Assembly (NCBI GenBank): GCA_045106735.1
Contig: JBGCEZ010000024.1
Location: forward strand, 1-41,441
From: JBGCEZ01 sp045106735
GTDB lineage: Bacteria > Planctomycetota > Phycisphaerae > Phycisphaerales > SM1A02
DNA: 41,441 nt
Reading direction: 5' to 3'
Made by a program: the position numbers and the translations under genes
Shown here: positions 15,576 through 24,369 of the stretch, piece by piece
How the letters are laid out: every line of letters begins with the position of its first letter
Numbering within the stretch: the first letter of the stretch is position 1
Notes under the pieces: model-generated
The model's input: the letters and a program-made list of their open reading frames with translations, nothing else
Told to the model about the DNA's origin: nothing
The model's database searches: none

Positions 15576-17558
15576 TCATCGGAGGAAATCGAGCAGCGAG
15601 GTTTGCACGAGCCGGCTCGCCGAACTCAACCCGGCCTGCAGCTGCTGCTGCAGAAGGTTGAACCTGACGGCCGCCTCAGTGAAGTCCAGATCCCGGATCT
15701 CGCTCCGCAGCGACTGGTCCAGGATCTGAAGGTCTTCTTCACGTTGCGTGGCCGAGAAGAGTCGTCGGCTGCGAACGCCGACTTCCGCTCGTACCTCGGT
15801 CACGCGGTTGATGTCGTCTTCCAATCCCTCACCTGCAAACGTGATGCCACGTTCGTCATTCGTCCTCAGGGCGTCGCGAAGGCTGATCAGCCGGCTGAAG
15901 ACACCTTCCACGGCAACCCGTGCGCGGTCTTCGCCGGCGATGCTTGCGCCATCCGTCGTCCCGGCAATGCCCAGGTCCTCGGCGGCGTACGAGCCGTTTC
16001 GCTGCACGACCTGCGTGGTGCCCACGCCTCCGGCCGTCGCATCATTGATCTGGATCCCGTTGCCCTCGCCCACCAGACCAACGCTGAAGTCGGCCGGCAC
16101 CGCAACGCCGGCGGCCACCGCCGCGGCCTGGATCCGGTCGATCACATCGCCCACGGTCACCGCGGCGGCCAAGTCGACCTCGATCTCGGTGCCGTCCTTC
16201 AGCTCGATGGCGAAGTCGATGTCGCGATCGGGCGCCGGATCACCGGAAATGGGGTCGGAGGCTCCGGCGAGGATGTCCACGCCGCGGCCGTCGTTGAATT
16301 CATCCAGCCGCGTCTCGCGGTCGAACGTCCGGACCCCAAGTCGCGAGGCGGCATCCCCCCCGTCGATCTCCCCGATGCTCATCCATCCGCCGGAGACTTC
16401 GTTGACGAAGTCCAGGCGATCGCCGGCTTCGGAGATTGACACGCGGACGCCGATCCCCAGCCCTTCGATCTCATTGCGCAATTCTTGCACCGTCTCGATC
16501 GCGTCCAGGTCGATTTCACGGACACGGCTGAGATTCTCCAGCCGCAGGCTGCCGCGGGGCGAGGCCAGGCCGTCAAGGCTCTCCAGCCGCGTGAGGTCCG
16601 TGATGCGGGCATCCAGGTCGCCGCCGGACGTATTCGCCCCGCCAACGAATGCTCCCACAAGCCCAAGATCCGCCGCGGTCGACGGGGCGGCCTGGTCGGT
16701 GATGGTGATCACGCGGCCGCCGGACGGGTTGATGACGATGCCCGACGGACCCAAGGACACGGATGCCCCGTTGTCTTCGCCCTGAATCGCTTCACCGAGC
16801 GTGTCGACGACGTCGCCAACGGTGTGGGCCCCGGTCAGGTCCACCACCATGTCGACCCCGTCAATGTCCACGTTGATCGAGCCCAGCCGCACCCCGAGCC
16901 CCAGGGCCCCGTTGAGGTCGGCCAGTCGGGTATCGAGTTCGGCCGCCGGATCCAGGTCCAACCGGCCCTGCTGCCGGGCACTCGTGGCCCCGAAGGCCTC
17001 CGAGCCGGGCAGGGTCAGCGGAATCGCCCGCGACACCGGCAAGTCGGTCTGCAGTTCCTGGTCGGTGCCGGCGTAGCGAATGCCCTCGAAGAGCTCTTCG
17101 AAGGGCGGCCGATCGGTCTGCTCGCCGCCAAAGAGATGCAGCAACTGGTACTTGCGATTGCCGATGTTGGTCATCTCGAGCAGCATGGCCTCGATGACGA
17201 CGGCCTGGCTCTCGCGGGTCGCTTCGTCGCTGCCGACGCCGATCTGGCTGGACGCAATGCTCTTGGTTTCCAGCAGGATCGAGGTGGCCTCGGCCAAGCT
17301 CGAATCCAGGGTGTCCAGCGTGCCGCGGGCGTGCTCCAAGTTGCGGAGGTTCTGGTCCCGCTTCTCGAGCCGATCCTCGACCACGCTCAGGGCGCCCGTC
17401 CCGATCACATCGTCCGACGGACGCGCAATGCGTTCGCCGCTGGCCAGCTGCCCCTGGAGTTCGACCAGGGCCGTGCCGCTGCGGTTGATCGAGCTCAGCT
17501 GAATCTGGCTGGCCAGAAGCGTGGGCACGCGAGAGATGTTGGAAGGGATGGCACTCAT
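15576..17558 (-). CDS. flgL: Hook-filament junction protein FlgL with triplicated insert
   Basis: A 660-residue HAP3, about twice the length of enterobacterial FlgL. The N-terminal flagellin-like helix (residues 1 to about 160) has SGTALVELQGQLASGERI, RPSDDVIGTGALSVVEDR and the HLFGG turn. The C-terminal part (about 580-660) has EDDINRVTEVRAEVGVRSRR and RDLDFTEAAVRFNLLQQQLQ. Between them lie three related modules, about 208-302, 315-409 and 413-532. Each has an acidic/Asn segment, then a VDL..A.TVGDV.D.I-type motif (IDLDAIETVQEL in the second), and the last part ends near AxxLG. The motif resembles flagellin/hook IN repeats. The start ATG 17558 lies 18 bases after the flgK stop, with only a weak GGA ribosome site, suggesting coupling. 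Confidence 0.93.
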   Translation of the reverse strand: MSAIPSNISRVPTLLASQIQLSSINRSGTALVELQGQLASGERIARPSDDVIGTGALSVVEDRLEKRDQNLRNLEHARGTLDTLDSSLAEATSILLETKSIASSQIGVGSDEATRESQAVVIEAMLLEMTNIGNRKYQLLHLFGGEQTDRPPFEELFEGIRYAGTDQELQTDLPVSRAIPLTLPGSEAFGATSARQQGRLDLDPAAELDTRLADLNGALGLGVRLGSINVDIDGVDMVVDLTGAHTVGDVVDTLGEAIQGEDNGASVSLGPSGIVINPSGGRVITITDQAAPSTAADLGLVGAFVGGANTSGGDLDARITDLTRLESLDGLASPRGSLRLENLSRVREIDLDAIETVQELRNEIEGLGIGVRVSISEAGDRLDFVNEVSGGWMSIGEIDGGDAASRLGVRTFDRETRLDEFNDGRGVDILAGASDPISGDPAPDRDIDFAIELKDGTEIEVDLAAAVTVGDVIDRIQAAAVAAGVAVPADFSVGLVGEGNGIQINDATAGGVGTTQVVQRNGSYAAEDLGIAGTTDGASIAGEDRARVAVEGVFSRLISLRDALRTNDERGITFAGEGLEDDINRVTEVRAEVGVRSRRLFSATQREEDLQILDQSLRSEIRDLDFTEAAVRFNLLQQQLQAGLSSASRLVQTSLLDFLR

Positions 17559-17576
17559 GGAATGTTTCCGTGGACG

Positions 17577-19271
17577 TCACACGATGTTCAGAAGTTCCTG
17601 CAACGTGTCGTTGATCGTTTGCACAAAGCGTGCCGCCGCTTGGTACTGCCGCTGGTATCCCAGCAGATTGATGGTCTCTTCATCGATCGAAACCCCAGAG
17701 ATTGACTGCAGTTGCGCCTTCAAACTCTCGGCCACCAAACCATTTGTTTCAACCGAATCCCGGGCCTGACCGGCCCGAACCGCCAGCTGATTCACCGAGT
17801 TCTGCCAGTACTCGCGCAAGGACTGGTCGTTCAAGTCCTGCAAATCCTGCGACTCCAGCGCAACGATGGCCAGCGCGGTTCCGTTCGATCCACTGATGTG
17901 GTCCGCTCCGACCGACAGGCGCCCGGGCGCGTCCAGCAGATCCTGATGCACGTCCATGTCCGTGGCGCCGGTACCGGTGAAGAACACGTTCATGCCCAGA
18001 CCGGCCAGCGCCCCGCTGCTGTCTTCGCTGAAACTGATCGCGTAGCCTTCTTCGGCTGTCAGTTCCAGTCGCCGATCGGCGGTGATACCCGCGGTCATGT
18101 TGCCCACGCCGACGTTCACGTTGATCTGATCGACGAGGTCGTCCAGGCTCATGGCATTGCCGTCGACATCGATCCGGTGGGCCACGCGTTGGCCAGATTC
18201 CTTGTGCGTCACGTGGAGCATGAAGGAACCGTTGTCCACCTGATTGAGCAGGCCCACGTCGCCCGAGTTGAGGTTCGCATCGGTCGTGCCGACGGCGATC
18301 GCCCCAGTCCAGGTGCTCACGTCCGACTGCGGCTGGCCCTGGGAGTGCACGCGGTTGACTTCGGTGATGAGCGTGGTGGCCAGCGTTTCGATCTGATCGA
18401 TGGCCTGGTCGACGCCGCCACTCCGGCTGGCCAGCAGCGCCCCGAGCGTGCCCGACTTTGGCTGGAACTCGAAGCCTCGATCGCGCAAGGCGAGCGAAAT
18501 CTCCAGGTCGCCGTCGACACTCTCTCGCCGCAGCTCGATCCCGATGCCTTCGCCCCCGAGCACGATCGGCAGGGAGTTCACGAGCACATTGGTCGCCCCG
18601 CCCGGCTGTTCGTAGACGTCAATCTCGAAGTACTCGGCCAGCTCATTGATCAGCAGATCGCGTTGATCGCGCAGAGCCGCCGCCTCGCCGGTCTCGACTT
18701 CGAGCTGGGCGACTTCGACGTTGATCTGGGCGACGCGTTCAACGATGTCGTTGACCTGCTCGACGGTGGTGGCGATCTGGTTGTCGACCTGACCACGCAG
18801 CACGGAGTAGTCGCTTCGCAAATCAGCGAGCCGGCTCGCAATCGAACTGCCCTGCTGGATGACGACCGCGCGGGTCGCACCGTCTTCGGGGTTGTTGGAC
18901 AGCTCCGACCAACTGTTGAAGAATTCGCTCAGCAGCGTGGAGACGTCGTTTTCCGACAGCTCGTTCTGCAGCGTCTCGATCTGCGACAAGAAGCCTTGTC
19001 CGGCGACGGACGCCTGCTGTTCACTGAGGGCATCGCGGTAGCGGGCCAACAGCGCTTCGTCGACCACACGGGTGATCGAGGCGACTTGCACGCCGCGGCC
19101 GACGTACTGGTTGCCAAAGCCCAGCTCGTCGCGAGCCGGAGCCATGTGCACCACGCGCCGGCTGAAGCCCTCCGTCGCGGCATTGGCCAAGTTGTTACCC
19201 GTGACCTGCATCGCCGTTTGACTGGCAATGAGGGCCGAGCGACCGACTTGGATGGCACCGTTGAGGCTCAT
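17577..19271 (-). CDS. flgK: Hook-filament junction protein FlgK
   Basis: A 564-residue HAP1, the first junction protein on the hook. The N-terminus MSLNGAIQVGRSALIASQTA followed by MQVTGNNLANAATEGFSRR is the rod/hook/HAP signature. The region LSEFFNSWSELSNNPEDGATR is typical for FlgK, and the C-terminus SGVSIDEETINLLGYQRQYQ followed by AAARFVQTINDTLQELLNIV is diagnostic. Length matches the family. GGGAG precedes the ATG by about nine bases. It lies 28 bases after the flgN-like gene and 18 before flgL in one operon. Confidence 0.96.
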   Translation of the reverse strand: MSLNGAIQVGRSALIASQTAMQVTGNNLANAATEGFSRRVVHMAPARDELGFGNQYVGRGVQVASITRVVDEALLARYRDALSEQQASVAGQGFLSQIETLQNELSENDVSTLLSEFFNSWSELSNNPEDGATRAVVIQQGSSIASRLADLRSDYSVLRGQVDNQIATTVEQVNDIVERVAQINVEVAQLEVETGEAAALRDQRDLLINELAEYFEIDVYEQPGGATNVLVNSLPIVLGGEGIGIELRRESVDGDLEISLALRDRGFEFQPKSGTLGALLASRSGGVDQAIDQIETLATTLITEVNRVHSQGQPQSDVSTWTGAIAVGTTDANLNSGDVGLLNQVDNGSFMLHVTHKESGQRVAHRIDVDGNAMSLDDLVDQINVNVGVGNMTAGITADRRLELTAEEGYAISFSEDSSGALAGLGMNVFFTGTGATDMDVHQDLLDAPGRLSVGADHISGSNGTALAIVALESQDLQDLNDQSLREYWQNSVNQLAVRAGQARDSVETNGLVAESLKAQLQSISGVSIDEETINLLGYQRQYQAAARFVQTINDTLQELLNIV

Positions 19272-19299
19272 GGTTGCTGCTCCCGATCGGGCCGAAGAT

Positions 19300-19878
19300 T
19301 CACGAACGCACGTTCAGGCGAACGGAACCGCCGCTGGAGGTCTTGATGCGCCCGCGGCGTCCGTACGTGGCCGGACCGGCAACCGCCGCCCCGAAGGTTT
19401 GGGCGATGCCGGCGAGATGTCGCCCGACCGCTTCCGCCGCCTCGGCCAGAATGCGGCCCCGGCGCTGGATCTCCGCGAGGGTCTCGGTCAGTTCGTCCCG
19501 GAGGGCGAGCAGTCGCGGACCGTTGTCGGGCCCGGCGGCGGCCGCGATTCGGCTGAGGGTCATGGGATCGCTGCCCTGCGGCTCCAACACGGCACCAATG
19601 CCGGTGACGACTTCCCGTCGCCGCTGTTCGGCGGCCCGCAATCGCTGCAACAAGCCGCGTTCGGCTTGGCCGGCGTGGGTGAGGGCGTCGACGTCGGCGG
19701 TACGCATCGCGTCGCGCGATGCTTCCAGGTGTTCCAGGAGCGCCCCGTGCAACTCGGCTTCGTCGCGGAGCAATGACTCCAGAACGGCCACCGCCCGCTC
19801 GACGGCGGCGGCCCGGTCGCGGCGCGAACGCGGCGCGGGGGCGGCGGTGGCCGGGGTTGGCACACGAGCATCAGCCAC
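19300..19878 (-). CDS. flgN: FlgN-like export chaperone
   Basis: A 192-residue, largely helical protein with Arg/Ala/Glu-rich heptads (VERAVAVLESLLRDEAEL, AERGLLQRLRAAEQRRREVV). It ends in TYGRRGRIKTSSGGSVRLNV, a basic, Gly/Ser-rich tail. FlgN proteins are cytoplasmic chaperones for FlgK and FlgL, are poorly conserved in sequence, and are usually encoded next to flgK, as here. The start is GTG 19878, chosen because AGGAG lies seven bases upstream; it overlaps the flgJ stop by 8 bases, implying coupling. An ATG at 19871 is out of frame. The call rests mainly on size, helicity and position. Confidence 0.75.
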   Translation of the reverse strand: MADARVPTPATAAPAPRSRRDRAAAVERAVAVLESLLRDEAELHGALLEHLEASRDAMRTADVDALTHAGQAERGLLQRLRAAEQRRREVVTGIGAVLEPQGSDPMTLSRIAAAAGPDNGPRLLALRDELTETLAEIQRRGRILAEAAEAVGRHLAGIAQTFGAAVAGPATYGRRGRIKTSSGGSVRLNVRS

Positions 19879-20701
19879 GGCCCAGCTCCTTGGAGACGTC
19901 GGTTGCCCGATCGTTCATCGTTCCGGCGTACGGTCCGGGGCGGACGGAACCGGTGGCGCTCGAACCAACGCTCGGTGCTCCGGCGCCCATGGCCGATGCG
20001 CCGACGATGGCCGCGTTCGTCGTGGTCGCGCCGCGAGCCTCGGCCGCGGCGGCGGCGAATGCGGCCGCGGCTTGCCTGGTGCGTTCGGCGGTACGTTCGG
20101 TGGTGCGTTCGGTGGCGCGTTCGGTGGCGCGTTCACGTGACGGCCCGTCCGAAGAATCGCCCGACGACGCGACTGACGACTCGGACGAAGATCCGGTGTC
20201 CGGCGTGTCGGCCGACGACCCGGCCTCCGTCGTCGCGGCGGCCTCATCCTCTGACTCGCTGGCCGGTTCCGCCGCGGCGGGCGCGATACTTCTGACCACG
20301 GCGTCGACCAACGACAGTCCCGAGGCTCCGACAATGCTGTCGGCCAACCGTTGGTTCAGCATCGGCCGGAACGCTTTCTCACCGGCCCCGGCTGAGAACG
20401 GCCCCTCTCCGAACGGCGACTCCAGGGCCGCGTCGAGCATGGGCTGGACGAAGAGGCCGGCGACCATCTGTTCGGCCGCGGTGCGCGTCCGATCGGCTTC
20501 CGATTCCTGTGTCACCACGGGGATGCTCGGGTGCTTCCCGGTCCCGATGGCATCCACCGCGATCATCGATGGCTTCTCCGTTGGGATCAGCGTGAACTGA
20601 TCATCGGCCGGCCGAATGGCGACCGGTCGGGCCGGACGTTCAATCGGCACCATGGTCTGCTTTCGGGTGATCGGAACGCTCTGCGTGGACGCAATACTCA
20701 T
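19871..20701 (-). CDS. flgJ: FlgJ-type rod-binding protein without muramidase domain
   Basis: A 276-residue protein. Residues about 73-140 match the FlgJ N-terminal rod-binding domain: AEQMVAGLFVQPMLDAAL, GPFSAGAGEKAFRPMLNQRL and SGLSLVDAVV. The C-terminal muramidase domain of enterobacterial FlgJ is absent. Residues 140-276 are instead Ser/Ala/Glu/Asp-rich and contain a (T/A)ER(A/T) run from a 12-bp DNA repeat. In many bacteria the rod-binding domain alone is the normal form. ATG 20701 lies four bases after the flgI stop, which fixes its identity by context. The 72-residue N-terminal extension is also low in recognisable motifs. How the disordered tail acts is unknown. Confidence 0.85.
   Translation of the reverse strand: MSIASTQSVPITRKQTMVPIERPARPVAIRPADDQFTLIPTEKPSMIAVDAIGTGKHPSIPVVTQESEADRTRTAAEQMVAGLFVQPMLDAALESPFGEGPFSAGAGEKAFRPMLNQRLADSIVGASGLSLVDAVVRSIAPAAAEPASESEDEAAATTEAGSSADTPDTGSSSESSVASSGDSSDGPSRERATERATERTTERTAERTRQAAAAFAAAAAEARGATTTNAAIVGASAMGAGAPSVGSSATGSVRPGPYAGTMNDRATDVSKELGRG
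20079..20138. repeat. Five 12-bp repeats inside flgJ
   Basis: On the plus strand GTGCGTTCGGCG, GTACGTTCGGTG, GTGCGTTCGGTG, GCGCGTTCGGTG and GCGCGTTCACGT follow head to tail. On the coding strand they give a four-residue (T/A)ER(A/T) period. Confidence 0.85.
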
Positions 20702-20705
20702 TGGT

Positions 20706-21836
20706 TCATCGCCCCTCGATGATCCGGGCGTGCATGGCCCCGACCCGCTTGAGTTCGTACATGAGTTCAACCTGCTGCTCGAACGGGACGTTGATCCGAT
20801 TGAGCCCGTCCAACAACGTCTCCATGCTCTCAGTCCGACGACCAGTGCCATCGGTGGTGCTGAGTCCGCCCCAGCGACGGTCGCCGTCGAGGTCGGGAGC
20901 CTGACTGAATCGAAGTCCCCGCATCGCCACCGCCACCGGCTCAACCCGAACATCTGGGCTCGCCACGATCACCCCAGAGGATCGGTTGATGACGACGCGG
21001 GCCTCTGTGTGCAGCAACGACGGATCGATGCGAATCGATGTCATCCAGTCGAGGAAGGCAGTGGGATCGCGTTGATCGGCCTCGGGAATGCTCACTTCGA
21101 TCGTGCGGGCATCCCGAGCAACGGCGATTCGGTCGACGGCTGATCCCATGTCATTGGTTTCGTTGATCGCCGACGCGATCGCGTTGGCCACGGAGTACGT
21201 GGCGAACGCGGATTCGATGACCAACGTCACCACGCCATTGGGGCCGACGACTTCATTGCGGACGTCGCGGAGCATCATGCCGCCCCCCCGCACCGCGCCG
21301 GACGTCTCGTCGCCCGGGTACAGGACCACCGCACCGGAGGCCGCGGCCAGCGGCACGATGTCGGCCGCATCGGGGCTCGGAATGCGCAGCAGCGACGGGA
21401 TCAGCCGGCCGCCTTCCAGGCTCTCAGCGTTGTAGAGGGTGTCGACGCGAAGATCGAGGCGATCACCCTCGTGGGCCCCGGTGGCCGGGACCGCCGCGCT
21501 CACGGCCACGATCGCGAAGCTGCCGGCGTCACTGAGCTGCGAAGCGTTCTCCACCGGGTTCCCGAGGTTCGCGAGCAGTTCGGCGTACGGACGCACCGCG
21601 GCCAGTGAGTCGCCCGACGTGTCGCCGGTCCCCGACAGGCCGATCACGATGCCCAGGCCGATGAGTTCGTTTTCTTGTTGGCCCTTGAGGCGCGTGATGG
21701 CCCCAATCGTCGAGGCGTGCGCGGAAGCCGCGCTCACCAAGACGGCAAGAAGGGCCGAGAGCGCAATCACTGCTGGCCTCCGGCCCGCGTGTGATCGCCG
21801 TGATGAGCTCCGCTCGTCGATGGGGTGGGTGTTCAT
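20706..21836 (-). CDS. flgI: Flagellar P-ring protein FlgI
   Basis: A 376-residue P-ring subunit exported to the periplasm by Sec. A signal peptide (AVIALSALLAVLVSAASAHA) precedes the mature start STIGAITRLKGQQENELIGL, which then gives GIVIGLSGTGDTSGDS, the FlgI hallmark. RGGGMMLRDVRNEVVGPNGV and the C-terminal GLNRINVPFEQQVELMYELK also match. ATG 21836 has an AGGG ribosome site. An alternative GTG 21770, preceded by a perfect GGAGG at six bases, would start inside the signal peptide (MIALSALLAV) but would lose its positive n-region. A sigma-54-like element ends 11 bases before the ATG, which would make that transcript nearly leaderless. flgH and flgA are not in the window. Confidence 0.95.
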   Translation of the reverse strand: MNTHPIDERSSSRRSHAGRRPAVIALSALLAVLVSAASAHASTIGAITRLKGQQENELIGLGIVIGLSGTGDTSGDSLAAVRPYAELLANLGNPVENASQLSDAGSFAIVAVSAAVPATGAHEGDRLDLRVDTLYNAESLEGGRLIPSLLRIPSPDAADIVPLAAASGAVVLYPGDETSGAVRGGGMMLRDVRNEVVGPNGVVTLVIESAFATYSVANAIASAINETNDMGSAVDRIAVARDARTIEVSIPEADQRDPTAFLDWMTSIRIDPSLLHTEARVVINRSSGVIVASPDVRVEPVAVAMRGLRFSQAPDLDGDRRWGGLSTTDGTGRRTESMETLLDGLNRINVPFEQQVELMYELKRVGAMHARIIEGR

Positions 21837-21847
21837 GCCTGACACCC

Positions 21848-21863
21848 TGCGAGCCGCGTGCCA
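21848..21863 (-). promoter_or_regulatory. Sigma-54 (RpoN)-like promoter before flgI
   Basis: On the minus strand TGGCAC, five bases, then TCGCA, against the consensus TGGCAC-N5-TTGCA: a perfect -24 box and 4 of 5 in the -12 box. The predicted start is next to ATG 21836. It faces the flagellar operon, where RpoN promoters are common. No enhancer-binding protein was seen in the window. Confidence 0.5.
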
Positions 21864-21893
21864 GTTTTTGGCCGTCATCTACAATCGTCGGCG

Positions 21894-24329
21894 ATGCCCT
21901 CCGATTCCTCCCCATCGACGGCCGGGGCCGCGCGCGGTTCCGCACCCGGACCGCCTCGCGGAACGGCCACTGACCGGCCCGGCGGCCGGCCCGGCGGCCG
22001 GACCCGAGGCCCGTCCCAAGCGTTCAGCGCCTCAGCCCACGTGATCGCGGGGGCGGCGGTGGTGGCCGGAGCTCTGGCGGTGGCCGCCGGCTTGATCGCC
22101 GCGGCCGGCGGCTCGCCGTGGCTCTGGGCCGCGCAGATTCCGCGCGATGCCGCCCTGGCCGGGGCGTGGCTGGCCGCGGCGTGGGGATTGGGCGGGCCGG
22201 TGGTCCGCGCCCTGGGCGGGCGTCCAGGGACGTCCACGGCCGGAGCACTGCGGCCGCTGACCATGCCAATTGGCGCGGCCGTCCTCGTGGGCCTGGACGG
22301 CGCGATCTTCCGACTTCATGCCAGTCCAGCGATCGCCTGGGGACTGACGGCCGTCGGGGTTCTCGTCGGCGGAGTCGCGGTGGCCCGCGCGGCACCGTGG
22401 CGTCGACCAACGATTCCGGCCGTCGGTGGAGCCGCCGTCGACCGGTTCCGCGATTCCCTCACCCTGGCCATGCTCGCCGGCGTCGCGATCGCCGGGGGCG
22501 TGCTGCTGGCCGCCGCGGGCTCGCCCCCGGGGTGGATCTGGGCCAGCGAATTCAGCGGCTACGACGCCCTCTCCTACCACTTGCAGCTCCCACTGGAGTG
22601 GCGGTCGAACGGGCGATCCGGACCGCTGGCGCACAATGCGTACGCGTGGATGCCCAATGGGATGGAACACGCCACGCTCCACCTCGGCCTCCTGGCCGGC
22701 GATGTCCGGTCCTCGGCCACCGCCGCGCAATTGCTGCACGCGGCCATGGCCGTCGCCACCGCCCTGACGGTGGCCGGCCTGGTCTCTGATGTTCGTCCGA
22801 CGCATGGATCGCGCGGGATTCGCCCGGGGACGATCGCCGGACTCTTCGTCCTCGGGACGCCGTGGGTGGTCATCACCGGCAGCCTGGCCTACACCGAAAT
22901 GATGGTCCTCTGGATGCTCGCCGCATCGATGCGGGCCGCGCTTCGCCTGACCTCCACCGGCGTGCATCCGGCGGCCGAGGGCGTCCTCCACGGCGGCCTG
23001 CTGGCCGCGGCGTGCGCGGCGAAGCTCACCGCCGGACCGCTGGCCGTGCTCCCGGCCGCCGCGTGGTGGCTGACGATGCGCGGGTGGCCCGGGCGCCGGG
23101 CGCTGCCGGCCATCGCGGGCGCCGCGACGCTGACCGGGGCACTGGTCCTGGCTCCGTGGTGGACGAGTGGGATCGTCCACGCGGGCAATCCCGTCTTCCC
23201 TTTCGCCACCGGCGTGTTCGGCAACGGTCCGTGGTCGGCCGAACAGGTCGACGCGTGGAACGCCGGGCACCGAGCGGGCGGAGCGCCGGCCGACCTTTGG
23301 ACACAGTGGCTGGATCCGTTGGGTGTGCCGGGCCACCGCGATGCAGCCCGCGTGGGCGTGGGCGTGGGCGCCGGCGCGGACCAGCGCCAAGCCCGAGGCA
23401 ATGTGGTCGACCGCCGCGGCCAATGGGCCGCCCTGCCCTGGGCCACATTGCTCGGCGTGGCGGGCCTCGGAGTGGCCGGGCTCGGTGCGGCCGGTCGCCG
23501 GTCAGTGTCGCCCGCAGCAACTTCGCCGCACGCCGTCGGCGTGGCGGCACCCGGTGTTTCCGGCCCACGAATCGCGGTGGGCATCGCCGCCATGCTCGGG
23601 CTGCAATGGTCCGCGTGGCTCATCCTGACGCACGCCGAAGCCCGGTTCCTGCTGCCCACTGTGGTCCCCGGGGCGATCGCCGCTGGCGTCCTCGCCGCCG
23701 ACATGTTCCGCTCGCCCCGGCCGCTGGCTCGCGCCGGCGGACTGGTCATCGCCTTGCTTGCCGCGATCGGGCCGGTCATGTGCACCGCTCTGTGGTTGGC
23801 GCAGCGCGGCGGCGACGCAGGAGCCGCGGTGGGCAATGCCGACATCCTCGCGGGTCGCGCCCACGCCGAGGCCATCGCGGATGCCCGCCGCACGGGCAAT
23901 CGCCTCCTCGAAGCTGAACTCGTCGACAGCGCGCCGCCAGCGTGGTGGATCAACCACGAACTCGCGGGCGCGCGCGTGCTCCTCATCGGCCACGCCGCTC
24001 CGTTCTGGCTGAACACCGATCGAATCGCGTACCGCACGGTCTGGGATCGCGATGCCCTCAGCCGTTGGTTGGACGATGCCGATACCGGGACCGACGCCCG
24101 TCCGTGGGCGATGCGCGCCCGAGCGGACGGATTCACCCACGTCCTCATCGATCGACCGATGCTCGACAACTGGCAACGGCGAGGATGGAACGATCCCCGC
24201 ATGACGTGGGAAGCGCTGCAATTGCGGGCCGGCGTCGACGCGCTCGCACCGGTGCGGGAGTTCCCCGCGCGCGGTCAGGTGATCTTTCGCTTGAACGGGA
24301 CGGGGGACGGGCGCGACGCGGGCGGCTGA
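21894..24329 (+). CDS. Large GT-C-like membrane glycosyltransferase (GT39/RgtA-type), putative
   Basis: An 811-residue multi-pass membrane protein with about ten or more hydrophobic segments (for example residues 45-72, 190-207). The loop SGYDALSYHLQLPLEW (221-236) carries an Asp in the position of the catalytic DD/DE loop of GT-C lipid-linked sugar transferases (ArnT/PMT-like). PNGMEHATLHLGLLAGD, GLLAAACAAKLTAG and GNPVFPF also fit that fold. A periplasmic C-terminal domain of about 200 residues follows (HVLIDRPMLDNWQRR). The first 45 residues are Pro/Arg/Gly-rich. ATG 21894 is chosen over GTG 21858 because the latter overlaps the flgI promoter, though the ribosome site is poor. It is divergent to the flagellar operon. 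The acceptor is unknown, and filament or surface glycosylation is speculation from position only. Confidence 0.6.
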   Translation: MPSDSSPSTAGAARGSAPGPPRGTATDRPGGRPGGRTRGPSQAFSASAHVIAGAAVVAGALAVAAGLIAAAGGSPWLWAAQIPRDAALAGAWLAAAWGLGGPVVRALGGRPGTSTAGALRPLTMPIGAAVLVGLDGAIFRLHASPAIAWGLTAVGVLVGGVAVARAAPWRRPTIPAVGGAAVDRFRDSLTLAMLAGVAIAGGVLLAAAGSPPGWIWASEFSGYDALSYHLQLPLEWRSNGRSGPLAHNAYAWMPNGMEHATLHLGLLAGDVRSSATAAQLLHAAMAVATALTVAGLVSDVRPTHGSRGIRPGTIAGLFVLGTPWVVITGSLAYTEMMVLWMLAASMRAALRLTSTGVHPAAEGVLHGGLLAAACAAKLTAGPLAVLPAAAWWLTMRGWPGRRALPAIAGAATLTGALVLAPWWTSGIVHAGNPVFPFATGVFGNGPWSAEQVDAWNAGHRAGGAPADLWTQWLDPLGVPGHRDAARVGVGVGAGADQRQARGNVVDRRGQWAALPWATLLGVAGLGVAGLGAAGRRSVSPAATSPHAVGVAAPGVSGPRIAVGIAAMLGLQWSAWLILTHAEARFLLPTVVPGAIAAGVLAADMFRSPRPLARAGGLVIALLAAIGPVMCTALWLAQRGGDAGAAVGNADILAGRAHAEAIADARRTGNRLLEAELVDSAPPAWWINHELAGARVLLIGHAAPFWLNTDRIAYRTVWDRDALSRWLDDADTGTDARPWAMRARADGFTHVLIDRPMLDNWQRRGWNDPRMTWEALQLRAGVDALAPVREFPARGQVIFRLNGTGDGRDAGG

Positions 24330-24344
24330 CTCCGGCGGCCGGAG
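24330..24344. terminator. Short hairpin between convergent genes
   Basis: CTCCGG-CGG-CCGGAG begins right after the stop codon at 24327-24329, and the opposing gene ends 25 bases on. A 6-bp stem and 3-nt loop could act as a shared terminator, but there is no T tract. Confidence 0.4.
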
Positions 24345-24369
24345 AGTCTGCCGGCCACCGAATCGTGCT

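Noticed and set aside
19869..19871. ATG start for the flgN-like gene
   Set aside because: It is out of frame with the gene; GTG 19878 has AGGAG at the correct distance.
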